From CAWGET01 sp963821715 (lineage in GTDB: Bacteria > Bacteroidota > Ignavibacteria > Ignavibacteriales > Melioribacteraceae), in NCBI GenBank assembly GCA_963821715.1, contig CAWGET010000010.1, forward strand, positions 496,001 to 560,000: a stretch of DNA of 64,000 bases, in the 5' to 3' direction. The notes beneath the pieces were generated by a model that was not told the origin of the DNA, made no database searches, and saw only the letters and a list, made by a program, of their open reading frames with translations. Position numbers and translations under genes: made by a program. Below are positions 36,389-46,359 of the stretch, piece by piece. Position 1 is the stretch's first letter, and every line of letters starts with the position of its first letter.

Positions 36389-38947
36389 TTAATTTTGAGC
36401 AGATACGGTTTTAACATTATTCTTTTTCTCGTTCAATTCCGTTAAAAGCTGTTTCCCGTATTTAACATTTCTTGCATCTTCGCCAAATGCTTCTTCAATT
36501 ATTTTCAAGTTTTTAGAAATTATGGTTTCTGCTTTATCAAACTCATTCTTTAAAAGGTAAGATCGGCCAAGTTCAATATTCGTTAGTGCAATTAAATTTT
36601 CATTTGCGCCATGTGTATTTCTTCTAATCTCTAAAGCTTTTAAAACCAGATCTTCTGCTTTTTTCGGCTGATTCAAGCTGTTATAATTTTTTCCGAGCCA
36701 ATAATAGCAGTTTCCAAAATAAGGGTGATCCGGCTCCAGAGTTTTATCCCATATTCCTTGCGCTTCTTCAATTAATTTTATGGAAGCCTGATGATCTTCT
36801 GAATAATATGTTATACAGCCTAAATTGTAAATTGCCAAAGCAAGCTGAGGGTGATCCGGCCGGAGTAATTTTTTTCTCATCTCCAAAGATTTACTGAACA
36901 TTTCCCTCGCTCCATTTAAATCGTTTTTATCGTGATAAACAAACGCGAGGTTATTATAGTTATATACAATGTTGAAATTTTCACCGTTCGAAAGATTAAG
37001 ATTCATTTTTAACGAACGCCTTAAGTAATATTCTGCTGAATCAAGATTTTTATTATATTGATGCGCCAAACCGATATTGCTTAATACAGATGCCACGTCT
37101 TCGGATCCCTTCTTTCCGAAAATATTTAAATAAAGGGAAAGCGAATTTCTAAAATAGACCAAGGAAGAATCAATCTCTTCTATATCCATTTTCAAGGTTC
37201 CGTAATCATTTAATGCTTCAGCGTATAGAATATCCTTATTATCCGGAATATTTTCGTGCAGACTTATTGATTTTCGGTAATACGATTCTGCCTCTTCATA
37301 ATCTCCGTTGTAATGATGCGCGACCGCAAGGTTTTTATAAGCGGCGGCTCGTTCTAACGGATCGCTTTCAAAACTATTTAACAGATTAACAGCCTCTTCG
37401 AGTTCTTCAATGGCTTTCTCATAAAAGCCCAGCCCTTGATATGTTATTCCTAAAGTTTTTCGTAACTCCGATTGAACTTCCGGCTCGCCTTCTAATTCAT
37501 CTTTAATTTTTTTGCCGGCGTCATCCATAACGTCAACAACTTTAATTTCGCTTCCTTCTCTCGATGGGTCGGGCGAAGCAAGCATTTCCTGAAGAAACGA
37601 ATTTATTCTTTCCGCTTTTCTGGCTTCAATTTCAGCCAGATCTTTATTTTTATTCGCAATGTTCGACTGGTATATTATGCCGCCCATACCGGCAATTAAA
37701 AGAATTAAGATTAGTGAGGCGACTAAAACGCCGGTCTTATGCCGTTCAATAAACTTGGAGCTTCTGTAGAAAATTGAATCTTTATGCGCAATAACTGGAA
37801 GACCATTCAAGCTTCTGCTGATATCTTCCGCAAACTGTTCAACCGAGGAATATCGCCTTTCCGGATCTTTTTGAAGAGCTTTTAATATTATATTATCCAA
37901 ATCTCCCGTAAGCCGCGTGCGGATCCTATTTATAGTTTCATTTCTATTATTTTCAATATCCTGCGGCGAAATTGTTTCACCCTGAACCAAAATCCGTTTT
38001 GTCTTTTTAATTACAGAGCTCGGTTTCTCGGGTTCTGAAGTTGTAATTATATTCTCTTTTTCTGTAGGGAAATTACTTTTAAAATCGTAAGGAGAGTGAT
38101 CGGTGAGAAGTTCGTAAAGAATTACGCCGAGCGAATAGACGTCTGTCGCGGTAGTAACCGTTTTCCCCGCTAACTGTTCGGGGCTTGCGTAGTCGAGAGT
38201 CATCAACCGTACGCCTGCCCGTGTATTAAGCGCATGTTCTTCGCCGGTATCCAGCAGTTTTGCGATTCCAAAATCGAGAAGCTTCGGGTTTCCGTCTTGT
38301 GTAACAAAAATATTTTGCGGCTTAAGGTCGCGGTGTACAATTAAATTCTGATGAGCGAATTTTACGGCTTCACAAATCTTCAAAAATAAATTAATTCGCT
38401 CTAATGTAGATAGCTTATTCGATTCACAATATTTGTTAACCGGAACTCCGTAAACCGGTTCCATCACAAAATATGGAAGACCGTTTTCCGTCGTTCCGCC
38501 GTCAATAATCCGTGCAATATAAGGATGGGAAAGATCTGCCAGAGCCTGCTGCTCAAATTTGAACCGGCGGATTATCTCCTCGGTATCCATTCCGCGCTTA
38601 ATAAATTTTACGGCTACTTTTCTTTTGAACTGTTTATCGATGCGGGAGGCAGAATAAACAACGGCCATCCCGCCTTCGCCTAGTTTATCTTCTATCCGGT
38701 ATTTCCCTACCGTTTCTCCGTTCATAACGTCTCTGGCTTGTGTATCCTCTTCCTCCAGAATTATAACTGAAGAGGTTTCTAAAAAATTTCCGGATTTATT
38801 ATAAAATGTAAGGAGTGAATTTATTTCGGATAGCATTTCTTCATCTTCGCCGCATTCCCGTTCCAGATATTTCAGGCGTTCGTCAGCGGTCAGATCGATA
38901 GCGATATTAAAAATCTTTTTTATGTTTTCCCATTTGTTTTGGTGCAT
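36389..38947 (-). CDS. Ser/Thr protein kinase with TPR repeats
   Basis: Bacterial Hanks-type kinase of 852 residues. Kinase domain about 80-390: LGEGGMAVVYSA glycine loop, VAVKFIKRG lysine, HRDLKPQNIF catalytic loop, DFGIAKLL, and SPEQLAGKTVTTATDVYSLGVILYEL. A single membrane helix follows (LVASLILILLIAGMGGIIY, about 405-425), then roughly eight TPR units (475-830) of the Kinesin-light-chain type with repeated NLAxxxHxxxDYxxAExxYRxSL patterns; the TPR part would lie outside the cytoplasm. The ECF sigma gene lies 10 bases upstream, a known pairing in several phyla where the kinase likely activates the sigma factor. Confidence 0.93.
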   Translation of the reverse strand: MHQNKWENIKKIFNIAIDLTADERLKYLERECGEDEEMLSEINSLLTFYNKSGNFLETSSVIILEEEDTQARDVMNGETVGKYRIEDKLGEGGMAVVYSASRIDKQFKRKVAVKFIKRGMDTEEIIRRFKFEQQALADLSHPYIARIIDGGTTENGLPYFVMEPVYGVPVNKYCESNKLSTLERINLFLKICEAVKFAHQNLIVHRDLKPQNIFVTQDGNPKLLDFGIAKLLDTGEEHALNTRAGVRLMTLDYASPEQLAGKTVTTATDVYSLGVILYELLTDHSPYDFKSNFPTEKENIITTSEPEKPSSVIKKTKRILVQGETISPQDIENNRNETINRIRTRLTGDLDNIILKALQKDPERRYSSVEQFAEDISRSLNGLPVIAHKDSIFYRSSKFIERHKTGVLVASLILILLIAGMGGIIYQSNIANKNKDLAEIEARKAERINSFLQEMLASPDPSREGSEIKVVDVMDDAGKKIKDELEGEPEVQSELRKTLGITYQGLGFYEKAIEELEEAVNLLNSFESDPLERAAAYKNLAVAHHYNGDYEEAESYYRKSISLHENIPDNKDILYAEALNDYGTLKMDIEEIDSSLVYFRNSLSLYLNIFGKKGSEDVASVLSNIGLAHQYNKNLDSAEYYLRRSLKMNLNLSNGENFNIVYNYNNLAFVYHDKNDLNGAREMFSKSLEMRKKLLRPDHPQLALAIYNLGCITYYSEDHQASIKLIEEAQGIWDKTLEPDHPYFGNCYYWLGKNYNSLNQPKKAEDLVLKALEIRRNTHGANENLIALTNIELGRSYLLKNEFDKAETIISKNLKIIEEAFGEDARNVKYGKQLLTELNEKKNNVKTVSAQN

Positions 38948-38957
38948 CCGGTATCTT

Positions 38958-39530
38958 TCAATTCATTTTTTCTAATTCCCTGTAAAGCCAGGCTTTGGCT
39001 AAACTCCAATCGCGTTTAACGGTGGTGGCAGAAATAGATAACGCTTCCGCAATTTCTTCAATCTGAAGACCGGAGAAATATTTCAGTTCAACAACTCTGC
39101 TAAGCCGTTTGTCAAAAACGGCAAGTCTGGCAAGGGCTTCGTCGAGAGCCAGAATTTCGTCGTTAATTTCGGCGGAAACTGTGGGCGCTTCATCGAGATA
39201 AATTTTTGTAGCACCGCCTCCTCGTTTAGCTGCGTTTCGTTTTCTAGCGCTGTCCACCAGAATTTGCCGCATAGAGTTTGCAGCTATGCAGAAAAAATCT
39301 CTTCGGTTTTCGAGGGTAATTTTTTCTCCGCCGATTAATTTTAAGTAGGCTTCGTGTACAAGTTCGGTTGTCTGAATTGTCCTTTTACCGTATTCACCGT
39401 GCAGGTATTTGGCGGCAAGTAATCGTAATTCGTTATAAAGAATTGGGGTTATAGATTCTACTGCATTGCTTTTTTCGTTGCTCAATTCCTGGAGGAGCCG
39501 GGTTATATCGCTGCCGTAAAAATTATCCAC
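38958..39530 (-). CDS. ECF-type RNA polymerase sigma factor (kinase-associated group)
   Basis: Sigma-70 family factor of 190 residues. Region 2 is seen in TELVHEAYLKLIGGEKITLENRRDFFCIAANSMRQILVDSARKRNAAKRGG, the arrangement of the TIGR02999-type ECF group, and region 4 in VVELKYFSGLQIEEIAEALSISATTVKRDWSLAKAWL. No anti-sigma gene is adjacent; instead a TPR Ser/Thr kinase follows 10 bases downstream, which suggests control by phosphorylation. The pair is divergent from an outer-membrane protein gene, a possible target. Confidence 0.92.
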   Translation of the reverse strand: MDNFYGSDITRLLQELSNEKSNAVESITPILYNELRLLAAKYLHGEYGKRTIQTTELVHEAYLKLIGGEKITLENRRDFFCIAANSMRQILVDSARKRNAAKRGGGATKIYLDEAPTVSAEINDEILALDEALARLAVFDKRLSRVVELKYFSGLQIEEIAEALSISATTVKRDWSLAKAWLYRELEKMN

Positions 39531-39708
39531 AAAAAGAATCCCTAATTGTTTAACGAATTTTTACTGAAAAAACAAAATCTTAAAAGAGAAATGCCTTACG
39601 TGAAGATAAAAAAAATATAAACAAAATTAAATACCTATGGTCTTTTTTCGGCCGCTTTTGCGCATATAATAATAGAGGCTAATAAATTACTTTAAAATGG
39701 AGGAATAA

Positions 39709-40389
39709 ATGAAAAAAATACTTTTTCTTACACTTGTGTTTGCATTTCTTATTTCATTACAGGAAAAATCGAATGCGCAGTTTAACTTGAAACTTGGACC
39801 GGTAACCGGAATGAATTTTAACATAGGTACCGGTTCTGATCTGCCGGAAACATCATCTGGATTTGGATTTCTTTTTGGAGCACAGGTCGATATGAATTTT
39901 ACACCTGTAATTGGTTTAATAACAAATCTACAATTTTATGATAACAGGAGTGGCGGATATAACCTCGACGGTACTTTGAAAGGTACGAATACAGCAGTAA
40001 CGGAAGAGAGAAATTTTAGTGTTGCTTATTTTTTAATAGAGCCATTATTCAAATTAAGAATCCCCGGATCCGGTTTTTATTTTGTCGTCGGACCTGAATT
40101 AGGTTTTACAGTCCAATCTTCATTTAGTACGAGATTAGAACAACAAAATGGAAATCCTATAAATTATCCAGGGACTACTACGAATAAAAGTAAAGGGTCC
40201 TTAAAAAATACGAATGCAAGATTTGCAATAAAATTAGGATCGGGAATTGATTTGCCTGTGGGAAAATTAGTTACTTTAGCACCCCAATTAAATTTCGGAT
40301 ATGGCATAACTACTTTTCAAGAAAACTTTGAATCTCGAATATTGACAATACAAGCGTTATTAGCTGTTAAATTTACATTAATTAGATAA
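39709..40389 (+). CDS. Small outer-membrane beta-barrel protein
   Basis: 226-residue secreted barrel, PorT/OMP_b-brl type. Signal peptide MKKILFLTLVFAFLIS with cleavage near SNAQFN; the remainder alternates hydrophobic and polar residues in strands (FNLKLGPVTGMNF, FGFLFGAQVDMNF, FYFVVGPELGF) and ends ALLAVKFTLIR. A TGGAGG site lies six bases before the ATG. It is divergent from the ECF sigma factor and 19 bases upstream of a lipoprotein gene with which it forms a small operon. Confidence 0.75.
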   Translation: MKKILFLTLVFAFLISLQEKSNAQFNLKLGPVTGMNFNIGTGSDLPETSSGFGFLFGAQVDMNFTPVIGLITNLQFYDNRSGGYNLDGTLKGTNTAVTEERNFSVAYFLIEPLFKLRIPGSGFYFVVGPELGFTVQSSFSTRLEQQNGNPINYPGTTTNKSKGSLKNTNARFAIKLGSGIDLPVGKLVTLAPQLNFGYGITTFQENFESRILTIQALLAVKFTLIR

Positions 40390-40408
40390 AATTTTAAGGA
40401 GGTATAAA

Positions 40409-40879
40409 ATGAAATATAAATTAATTTTTAGTTTGGCTTTTTTATTCTTTGCTTTTTTCGGCTGCGGAGGAGATGGTAATGGTGATTCTAATCCAGTTGG
40501 TATTGGTGGATTAGGCGACGGTGGTGGAAACGGTGGCGGTGGTGGTGGAAATACCGGCAATGTCTCTATTCAAGTAAATGCCATTCAGGATCCAAACGAT
40601 CAAAATACCGTAATTTTCCAATTTACCCCAAGTGAAAGCGTTACTGTAAGTTCAGTTAATGTATCGATTTCAGGATCACAATATGCGGAAACTATTCAGG
40701 CAGACGGAACAACTGTGTATTCTCCTCAAGATGGATTTGTAATAACATATCCGATTGCTCAATCAGGGCAATATCCCGGCATTCAGTCCGGACAAACCTG
40801 GACTTTTACCATAGCGGGTAAAGTAGGAAGCGCCAATGGAGCCGACTATACCGCCACCGCAAATTATACAGTTCAATAG
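40409..40879 (+). CDS. Glycine-rich lipoprotein of unknown function
   Basis: 156 residues with a lipoprotein signal ending FFGCGG, then a low-complexity linker of Gly, Asn and Asp (about residues 25-50), then a predicted all-beta domain of about 100 residues (VSIQVNAIQDPND, VTVSSVNVSISG, TWTFTIAGKVG). The layout suggests a surface-tethered Ig-like domain on a flexible stalk. I do not recognise the family. A strong AAGGAGG site and a terminator bracket it. Confidence 0.7.
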   Translation: MKYKLIFSLAFLFFAFFGCGGDGNGDSNPVGIGGLGDGGGNGGGGGGNTGNVSIQVNAIQDPNDQNTVIFQFTPSESVTVSSVNVSISGSQYAETIQADGTTVYSPQDGFVITYPIAQSGQYPGIQSGQTWTFTIAGKVGSANGADYTATANYTVQ

Positions 40880-40906
40880 GTATTAAAGAAATAAATTAAT
40901 AAAAGG

Positions 40907-40934
40907 GACGTTTATTTATAAACGTCTTTTTTTT
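40907..40934 (+). terminator. Rho-independent terminator
   Basis: Eight-base perfect stem GACGTTTA/TAAACGTC with a four-base loop, then eight Ts. It closes the barrel-lipoprotein operon 27 bases after the lipoprotein stop. Confidence 0.92.
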
Positions 40935-41012
40935 GTACATTTCATAAATACATAAATAAGCAGCATGAGGCTTTTCCCGTTGTTCATCCTACCCTAAGAG
41001 TTGGTAGATAAA

Positions 41013-41666
41013 TTAAAAAGCATAACCTATCGAAAATTCCCCCAGGAAAGGATCCATAAAATCGTAAGCATCTTCATAGTCATCTATTGCGGATTCAATT
41101 GCCGGGTTGGAAGGATCTGCATGTCGCCCTTTCATCTGGAAACCATATCCGAATGTAAAATTCAATGTAAAACCGCTGTTCCAGACCCATCTTTTACCAA
41201 CGTTTATTCCAAACGTTTGATCGGGAATTTTAAAATCGAAATTTTGTGAATCAATTTTCCCCGATCCGGAAAAAACACGGTATCGTGCAAAAGCTCCGAC
41301 ATAGTATGATTCAAGATCTCCCGAAATATGCCAGCGATAATTTAATATAAAGGCTAATCCGCTCGATTCTATATTCGCACTGGTATAAGTTTTTGGAACA
41401 GCTTCATAATCAACTCTTGCCACCAGACTCTGTGATTCCGCAAACATATATTGATAATTAGCTGAAAAAATTCCGAATGCTATTCCGCCCGGGCACATAC
41501 TCAATGCTTGATTAAATCCGCCGGCGGAAGAATTCAGTTTCATCTGAGACACAGATTTGCCATCCTGTGCAAAAGTACTTGTGGCAAAGAATAAAAACAG
41601 TATCGCTGTTATCGTTCTCTTCACAAACTTATTTTTTGTAAGTTTCTCTATATTAAATTGTAGCAT
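41013..41666 (-). CDS. Outer-membrane protein, small beta-barrel, unknown function
   Basis: 217 residues with a signal peptide (VKRTITAILFLFFATSTFAQDG) preceded by an unusual 15-residue extension; an internal start may be used. The mature part contains strand-like segments (GIFSANYQYMF, SGLAFILNYRWHI, YYVGAFARYRVF, TFGINVGKRWVW, LNFTFGYGFQMKG) and ends FSIGYAF, with terminal Phe as in barrels. It resembles DUF3575-like proteins but the match is loose. Convergent with the lipoprotein operon. Confidence 0.65.
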   Translation of the reverse strand: MLQFNIEKLTKNKFVKRTITAILFLFFATSTFAQDGKSVSQMKLNSSAGGFNQALSMCPGGIAFGIFSANYQYMFAESQSLVARVDYEAVPKTYTSANIESSGLAFILNYRWHISGDLESYYVGAFARYRVFSGSGKIDSQNFDFKIPDQTFGINVGKRWVWNSGFTLNFTFGYGFQMKGRHADPSNPAIESAIDDYEDAYDFMDPFLGEFSIGYAF

Positions 41667-41784
41667 AAATTATCCTTTTATGATTATTTGTTTTGTCTTA
41701 AAGTTCTTCAGACGAATAAACAGACAAAAAGTTTTATTTAATTTAATTTTTATTAAGTGCAGGTATAATTCGGCTTAGAAAGTT

Positions 41785-42018
41785 TTACGATTTTAATCTA
41801 ACTCCCTTTATAAGCAGCCAGAGAGTAAAAGCTAGTTCTCCAATAACTCCCGGAACTATTACAACGATCGCGAAAACATCTTTGTATTGAGTGTAATTTA
41901 GAAGATGTTTTGTTAAATTAAATTTTTGTTTTCTCTGTAAATTTAATCTCCATAAGTACCACCAAAAAACATTCTGCAGAAAAATATCGGCTCCAAATAG
42001 AAATAATTGTTTCATCAT
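41785..42018 (-). pseudogene. Remnant of a DUF4386-like membrane protein
   Basis: 77-codon frame whose C-terminal half (YTQYKDVFAIVVIVPGVIGELAFTLWLLIKGV) looks like the conserved end of DUF4386 membrane proteins, which are normally over 200 residues. The first 35 residues do not fit the family, and nothing more is found upstream in any frame before the divergent gene. I infer a truncated relic; a small intact membrane protein is the alternative. Confidence 0.4.
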
Positions 42019-42099
42019 AAAAGCGGAACTTTATCTTTTTTAAGTTATAAAAAGATTGTAATTTTTAATCCGGTAACGAAATATTAAAGAAAGATTAAA

Positions 42100-42351
42100 A
42101 TGAATTTGGCTCTTGTAACTTTTGCTGTGCTTTTAGTAAATATTCCATTCGGCGCCTGGAGGGAAAGTGTAAAGAAGTTTTCTCTTAAATGGTTTTTGGC
42201 AATCCATCTTCCGGTGCCTCTAATAATTCTGATGCGGATCTACGGCAAGATCGGGTTTGCTTTTTATACATATATTTTTCTTGTCGCTGCATTCTTCGGC
42301 GGACAAAAATTGGGCGCTTATATCTATTCTAAAAGAGAAGTCCTATTTTAA
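42100..42351 (+). CDS. Small hydrophobic membrane protein
   Basis: 83 residues with two or three hydrophobic segments (LALVTFAVLLVNIPFGAWRE, FLAIHLPVPLIILMRIYG, FAFYTYIFLVAAFFGGQKLG). The composition and the basic tail fit a genuine small inner-membrane protein; I recall similar conserved hypotheticals in Bacteroidota but cannot name a family. Followed by 226 bases without a recognisable gene before the restriction enzyme. Confidence 0.6.
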   Translation: MNLALVTFAVLLVNIPFGAWRESVKKFSLKWFLAIHLPVPLIILMRIYGKIGFAFYTYIFLVAAFFGGQKLGAYIYSKREVLF

Positions 42352-42577
42352 ATTTGTTTCATCCGTAAAGTAGTACAATGTTAGTTTTAGGGAAAGGCGT
42401 AAAATTATATAAACAAGAATGGAACCGAACAGTGAAAAAGCAGAATCAATAATGCGTCAACTTTACATAAGAAGTTCAAACTGAATTTCCGGATTTTTTA
42501 TTTTTAACCTGCCCGTTTCATTTATAAAAATTCTTTATATTTAAAAACAGTTCTATAAAAAAAATAGAATACAGTTG

Positions 42578-45481
42578 ATGAATATTAAAATCCTAACTCC
42601 CAAACAGTCCTTAAACAAAGCTTACCAAAGAAGGAAGCCGATAAGAAGTGAATTCGATAATTTCAAAACAAGGTTAAAAGAACTTCTAGCTTCTCTTGAT
42701 CCTGCGCGAGACGAAGAACATAATAAAAAGTTTATTGCGGAATTTCTTGAAAAAACATTCTATTCAGATAATCTTGTAAATACAAGCGGTAAGATCGATC
42801 TGGCAATTTTTCTTGGTAAGAACTCAAACAGCAAAGTCGGTGTAATTGCAGAAGTAAAAAGCCCTTCTGAAAAATTTCAAATGGTAAGCAGATCAAACCT
42901 GAATGTAAAATCCATGCACCAGGTAATTCTTTATTACTTACGCGAAAGATTGGAAGAAAAAAACGACGATGTAAAGAGGATAGTAATTACAAATGGACTG
43001 GAATGGTTTATCTTCGATGCAAAATTCTTCGAGAAAATTTTCTATAAAAATTCCGAACTCACCGGGAAATATAAAGAATGGAAGAATGATAAAAAAGTTA
43101 GTTCCAACAACGATCATTTTTATAACGAAATAGCCGCTCCGTTTCTTAATCAACTGAAAGATGAAATTGAATTTGTCCATTTTGATCTTCGTAATTACAA
43201 AAAAGATCTTGAAGCAGAAAAGAATGAAGGTAAACTGATCTCGCTATTCAAAGTTTTCAGCAAACCATCTTTACTTAAAGATTCTTTCGGGAACGACAGC
43301 AACACTTTGGACAGGCAGTTTTACAACGAACTTCTACACATTATCGGTCTGGAAGAAGTTAAAGAAGGAAGTAAAAAAGTAATAAGGCGAAAAGAAGAAG
43401 CATCGAGAGATCCCGGTTCTATAATTGAAAACACAATAGAAAAACTGAGATCAAAAGATATTTTAACAAATTTTGATGAGGCGGATAATTTCGGCAAAAA
43501 TGCAGAAGAGAGAATTTTTAACATAGCGCTGCAATTAAGCATCACTTGGATAAACAGAATTCTTTTCTTAAAACTTTTAGAAGCACAACTTGTAAATTAT
43601 CACGGCGGAAATTCTGAATTCAAATTTCTCGATCCCAACATTATAAAAGAATATGACGATCTCGACGAACTTTTCCACGAGGTTCTGGCAAGGAAACTTG
43701 AAGAAAGATCGAAAAATATAAGAGAAAGATTCAAGAAAATCCCGTATCTGAACAGCTCGCTTTTCGAAAGGAGTGATTTAGAATTTAAAACTCTAAACAT
43801 CAGCGAATTGAAAGATAGATTCGAAATTTCTTTTTTCCCCGGAACCGTACTGCGTGACGAAAAATATAAACGGCTGGCAGGAAAAATTTCTACTCTTCAA
43901 TATCTTCTTAAATTTCTGGACGCTTACGATTTCTCTTCAGAAAACAGCGGTGAAGAAGTACAGGAAGAAGGAAAATCGCTTATTAATGCTTCGGTGCTCG
44001 GACTTATCTTCGAGAAAATAAACGGCTACAAAGAAGGCTCTTACTTTACGCCCGGATTTATTACAATGTATATGAGCCGCGAAACTTTGCGCCGTGCCGT
44101 AGTTCAAAAATTTAACGATGCGCTGAACACCAGCTATAAAGATTTTGAGGAACTGAAAAGTGAAATAGACAGGGGAAAAGAAGGCAGGAAGATAGCAAAC
44201 GAAATTATAAACAGCTTAAAAATCTGCGATCCGGCTGTAGGTTCCGGGCATTTTCTTGTTTCCGTTCTGAATGAAATAATTACAATCAAATCTGAATTGG
44301 GCGTTTTGAGTTACAAAGACGGAAGCAGAATTCAGAATTATTCCGTGCAGATTGATAACGACGAACTGATTATTACCGATGTAGAATCGGAAAATATTTT
44401 TAAATATCACCTTAACGAAAAAGATCATATAATTGATGAACTTCAAGATCTGCAGGAAACTATCTTCAACGAAAAACAGACCATCATAGAAAATTGTCTC
44501 TTCGGAGTTGATATAAATCCGAATTCGGTAAACATCTGCAGACTCCGGCTCTGGATAGAACTCCTTAAACATTCCTATTACACAAAGGAAAGCGGCTACA
44601 AAGAACTTGAAACTCTTCCGAACATCGATATAAATATCAAACAGGGAAATTCGCTTGTAAGCCGTTTCGATCTTGAAGATAAAGTATTTACTAAAGGCGA
44701 CAGAACCGCGGTTGAATTATACAAGATGAACGTAATTCTTTACAAAAACGCAAACGACAGAAAAGAACGCAAAAATCTTAAAGATTCTATTGAAAGCGTT
44801 AAAAAAAGAATAAAAGGAATTTATATTGACCCTTTGACCGAAGAAAGAAAGAAGCTGAGAAATTTAAACGCGGAACTTGAAAATCTTAAAAGTCAAATTT
44901 CCGGTTTTGAAGATGAAAGAATAGAAGTAAAAAAAGATAAACTGCAAAAACAGATTGATAAACTTGCCGAAAAGATTGTGAAGCAGGAAGAAGAAAACGA
45001 TTTAATTTACCGTGACGCTTTTGAATGGAGATTTGAATTTCCGGAAGTTCTGGACGAAGAAGGAAACTTTGCAGGATTCGATGTTGTAATTGGAAATCCG
45101 CCGTATTTTTCTCTATCCAAGCATAAAGAAATTGCTAAATATTTTGAGGAAGGAAAATTAAATACCTTTACAAAAAATGCCGATGTTTATTGTATATTTT
45201 TTGAAAAAGGAAATCAAATTCTTAAAAAGAATGGATTACTGACATTTATAACTTCAAATTCCTGGTTGAGAGCAATTTACGGCAAGCCACTTAAAAAATT
45301 TTTTAAAAAATATATGCAGCCGCTTACTTTATTGAACATTGAAGATTATCAAATTTTTGATGAAGCTACAGTTGAGTCAAATATTATAACACTTCAAAAG
45401 AAGAAAACCAACAGTCCGGTTTTTGTAGCAAATTTGAATGATGATTATCATTTTGGATCATCAATAACAGATTATTTATAG
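42578..45481 (+). CDS. Type IIG (Eco57I-like) restriction-modification enzyme, N-terminal part (frameshifted)
   Basis: Fused nuclease and DNA adenine methyltransferase. A PD-(D/E)xK nuclease lies at the N-terminus: IDLAIF (Asp74) and VIAEVKSP (Glu92, Lys94, numbered from the ATG). The methyltransferase has motif I ICDPAVGSGHFLVSVL near residue 550 and motif IV NPPYFSL near 840, with a coiled-coil insertion (about 735-800) between them. The TTG three bases upstream is less likely than this ATG. After SITDYL the frame stops; the next frame carries the specificity domain. One missing T near 45475-45477 accounts for it. First gene of a tightly packed four-gene unit. Confidence 0.85.
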   Translation: MNIKILTPKQSLNKAYQRRKPIRSEFDNFKTRLKELLASLDPARDEEHNKKFIAEFLEKTFYSDNLVNTSGKIDLAIFLGKNSNSKVGVIAEVKSPSEKFQMVSRSNLNVKSMHQVILYYLRERLEEKNDDVKRIVITNGLEWFIFDAKFFEKIFYKNSELTGKYKEWKNDKKVSSNNDHFYNEIAAPFLNQLKDEIEFVHFDLRNYKKDLEAEKNEGKLISLFKVFSKPSLLKDSFGNDSNTLDRQFYNELLHIIGLEEVKEGSKKVIRRKEEASRDPGSIIENTIEKLRSKDILTNFDEADNFGKNAEERIFNIALQLSITWINRILFLKLLEAQLVNYHGGNSEFKFLDPNIIKEYDDLDELFHEVLARKLEERSKNIRERFKKIPYLNSSLFERSDLEFKTLNISELKDRFEISFFPGTVLRDEKYKRLAGKISTLQYLLKFLDAYDFSSENSGEEVQEEGKSLINASVLGLIFEKINGYKEGSYFTPGFITMYMSRETLRRAVVQKFNDALNTSYKDFEELKSEIDRGKEGRKIANEIINSLKICDPAVGSGHFLVSVLNEIITIKSELGVLSYKDGSRIQNYSVQIDNDELIITDVESENIFKYHLNEKDHIIDELQDLQETIFNEKQTIIENCLFGVDINPNSVNICRLRLWIELLKHSYYTKESGYKELETLPNIDINIKQGNSLVSRFDLEDKVFTKGDRTAVELYKMNVILYKNANDRKERKNLKDSIESVKKRIKGIYIDPLTEERKKLRNLNAELENLKSQISGFEDERIEVKKDKLQKQIDKLAEKIVKQEEENDLIYRDAFEWRFEFPEVLDEEGNFAGFDVVIGNPPYFSLSKHKEIAKYFEEGKLNTFTKNADVYCIFFEKGNQILKKNGLLTFITSNSWLRAIYGKPLKKFFKKYMQPLTLLNIEDYQIFDEATVESNIITLQKKKTNSPVFVANLNDDYHFGSSITDYL

Positions 45482-46356
45482 AAAACAGTTTTAAATATAG
45501 CATTCCGGAAAACGCAGATTGGTTGATAAGCAATGAAGTTGAATCAAATTTAAAAGAAAAAATTGAAGACGGTTCTAAAATATTAAAATCATTTGATGTA
45601 AAAATTAATTTTGGTATAAAGACCGGATATAATGAAGCTTTTATTATCGACGAAAAGATAAAACAAGAACTAATTTCAGAAGATGAAAAATCTATGGAAA
45701 TCATAAACCCAATTCTTCGTGGAAGAGATTTAAAAAAATACAGTTATAATTTTAGCGATCGATGGCTTATATGTACATTCCCATCTTTAAAAATTAATAT
45801 TGATGTAGATACTTCTATAAAAAATTATCTATTAAGATTTGGGAAAGGAAGACTAGAACAAACAGGAATAAAAGGCAGCAGGAAAAAAACAGCTAACAAA
45901 TGGTTTGAGACACAAGACACCATTTCTTATTGGCAAGAGTTCGAGAAACCAAAAATAATTTGGGGTGAAATTTCGGACAATTCAAAGTTTGCCTACGATG
46001 ATAAAAACTATTATGCTGAAGCCACTACTTTTATAATGACTGGAGAAAAACTAAAATACCTACTTGCTATTCTTAATTCAAAAGTATCAGAATGGTATTT
46101 CAAAAAAATCGGCACAACTACAGGAATGGGAACGAACCGGTGGAAAAAATATAAAATCGAATTGCTCCCGATAAAAATTGCATCTGATGCAGAAGAATCT
46201 AAAATTTCTAATATAGCAGATAAAATAATTCATATTAAAGAAGAAAATCCGCAATCCGACACAAGCAAACTCGAAGCAGAAATAGACCGGCTTGTTTACA
46301 AATTGTACGGCTTAACCGAAGAAGAGATAAAAATAGTTGAAGAGAGTGTTGGGTAA
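45478..46356 (+). CDS. Type IIG restriction-modification enzyme, C-terminal specificity part (frameshifted)
   Basis: Continues the enzyme in the shifted frame as IENSFKYSIPENADWLISNEVESNL. It holds the target-recognition domain of the TaqI/Eco57I type: KINFGIKTGYNEAFII, NPILRGRDLKKY, WLICTFPS, KPKIIWGEISDN, and the closing LLAILNSKVSEWYFKKIG. The product of the joined gene is about 1,260 residues, normal for type IIG enzymes. Ends three bases before the next start, so all four genes are probably cotranscribed. Confidence 0.82.
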   Translation: MENSFKYSIPENADWLISNEVESNLKEKIEDGSKILKSFDVKINFGIKTGYNEAFIIDEKIKQELISEDEKSMEIINPILRGRDLKKYSYNFSDRWLICTFPSLKINIDVDTSIKNYLLRFGKGRLEQTGIKGSRKKTANKWFETQDTISYWQEFEKPKIIWGEISDNSKFAYDDKNYYAEATTFIMTGEKLKYLLAILNSKVSEWYFKKIGTTTGMGTNRWKKYKIELLPIKIASDAEESKISNIADKIIHIKEENPQSDTSKLEAEIDRLVYKLYGLTEEEIKIVEESVG

Positions 46357-46359
46357 GGT

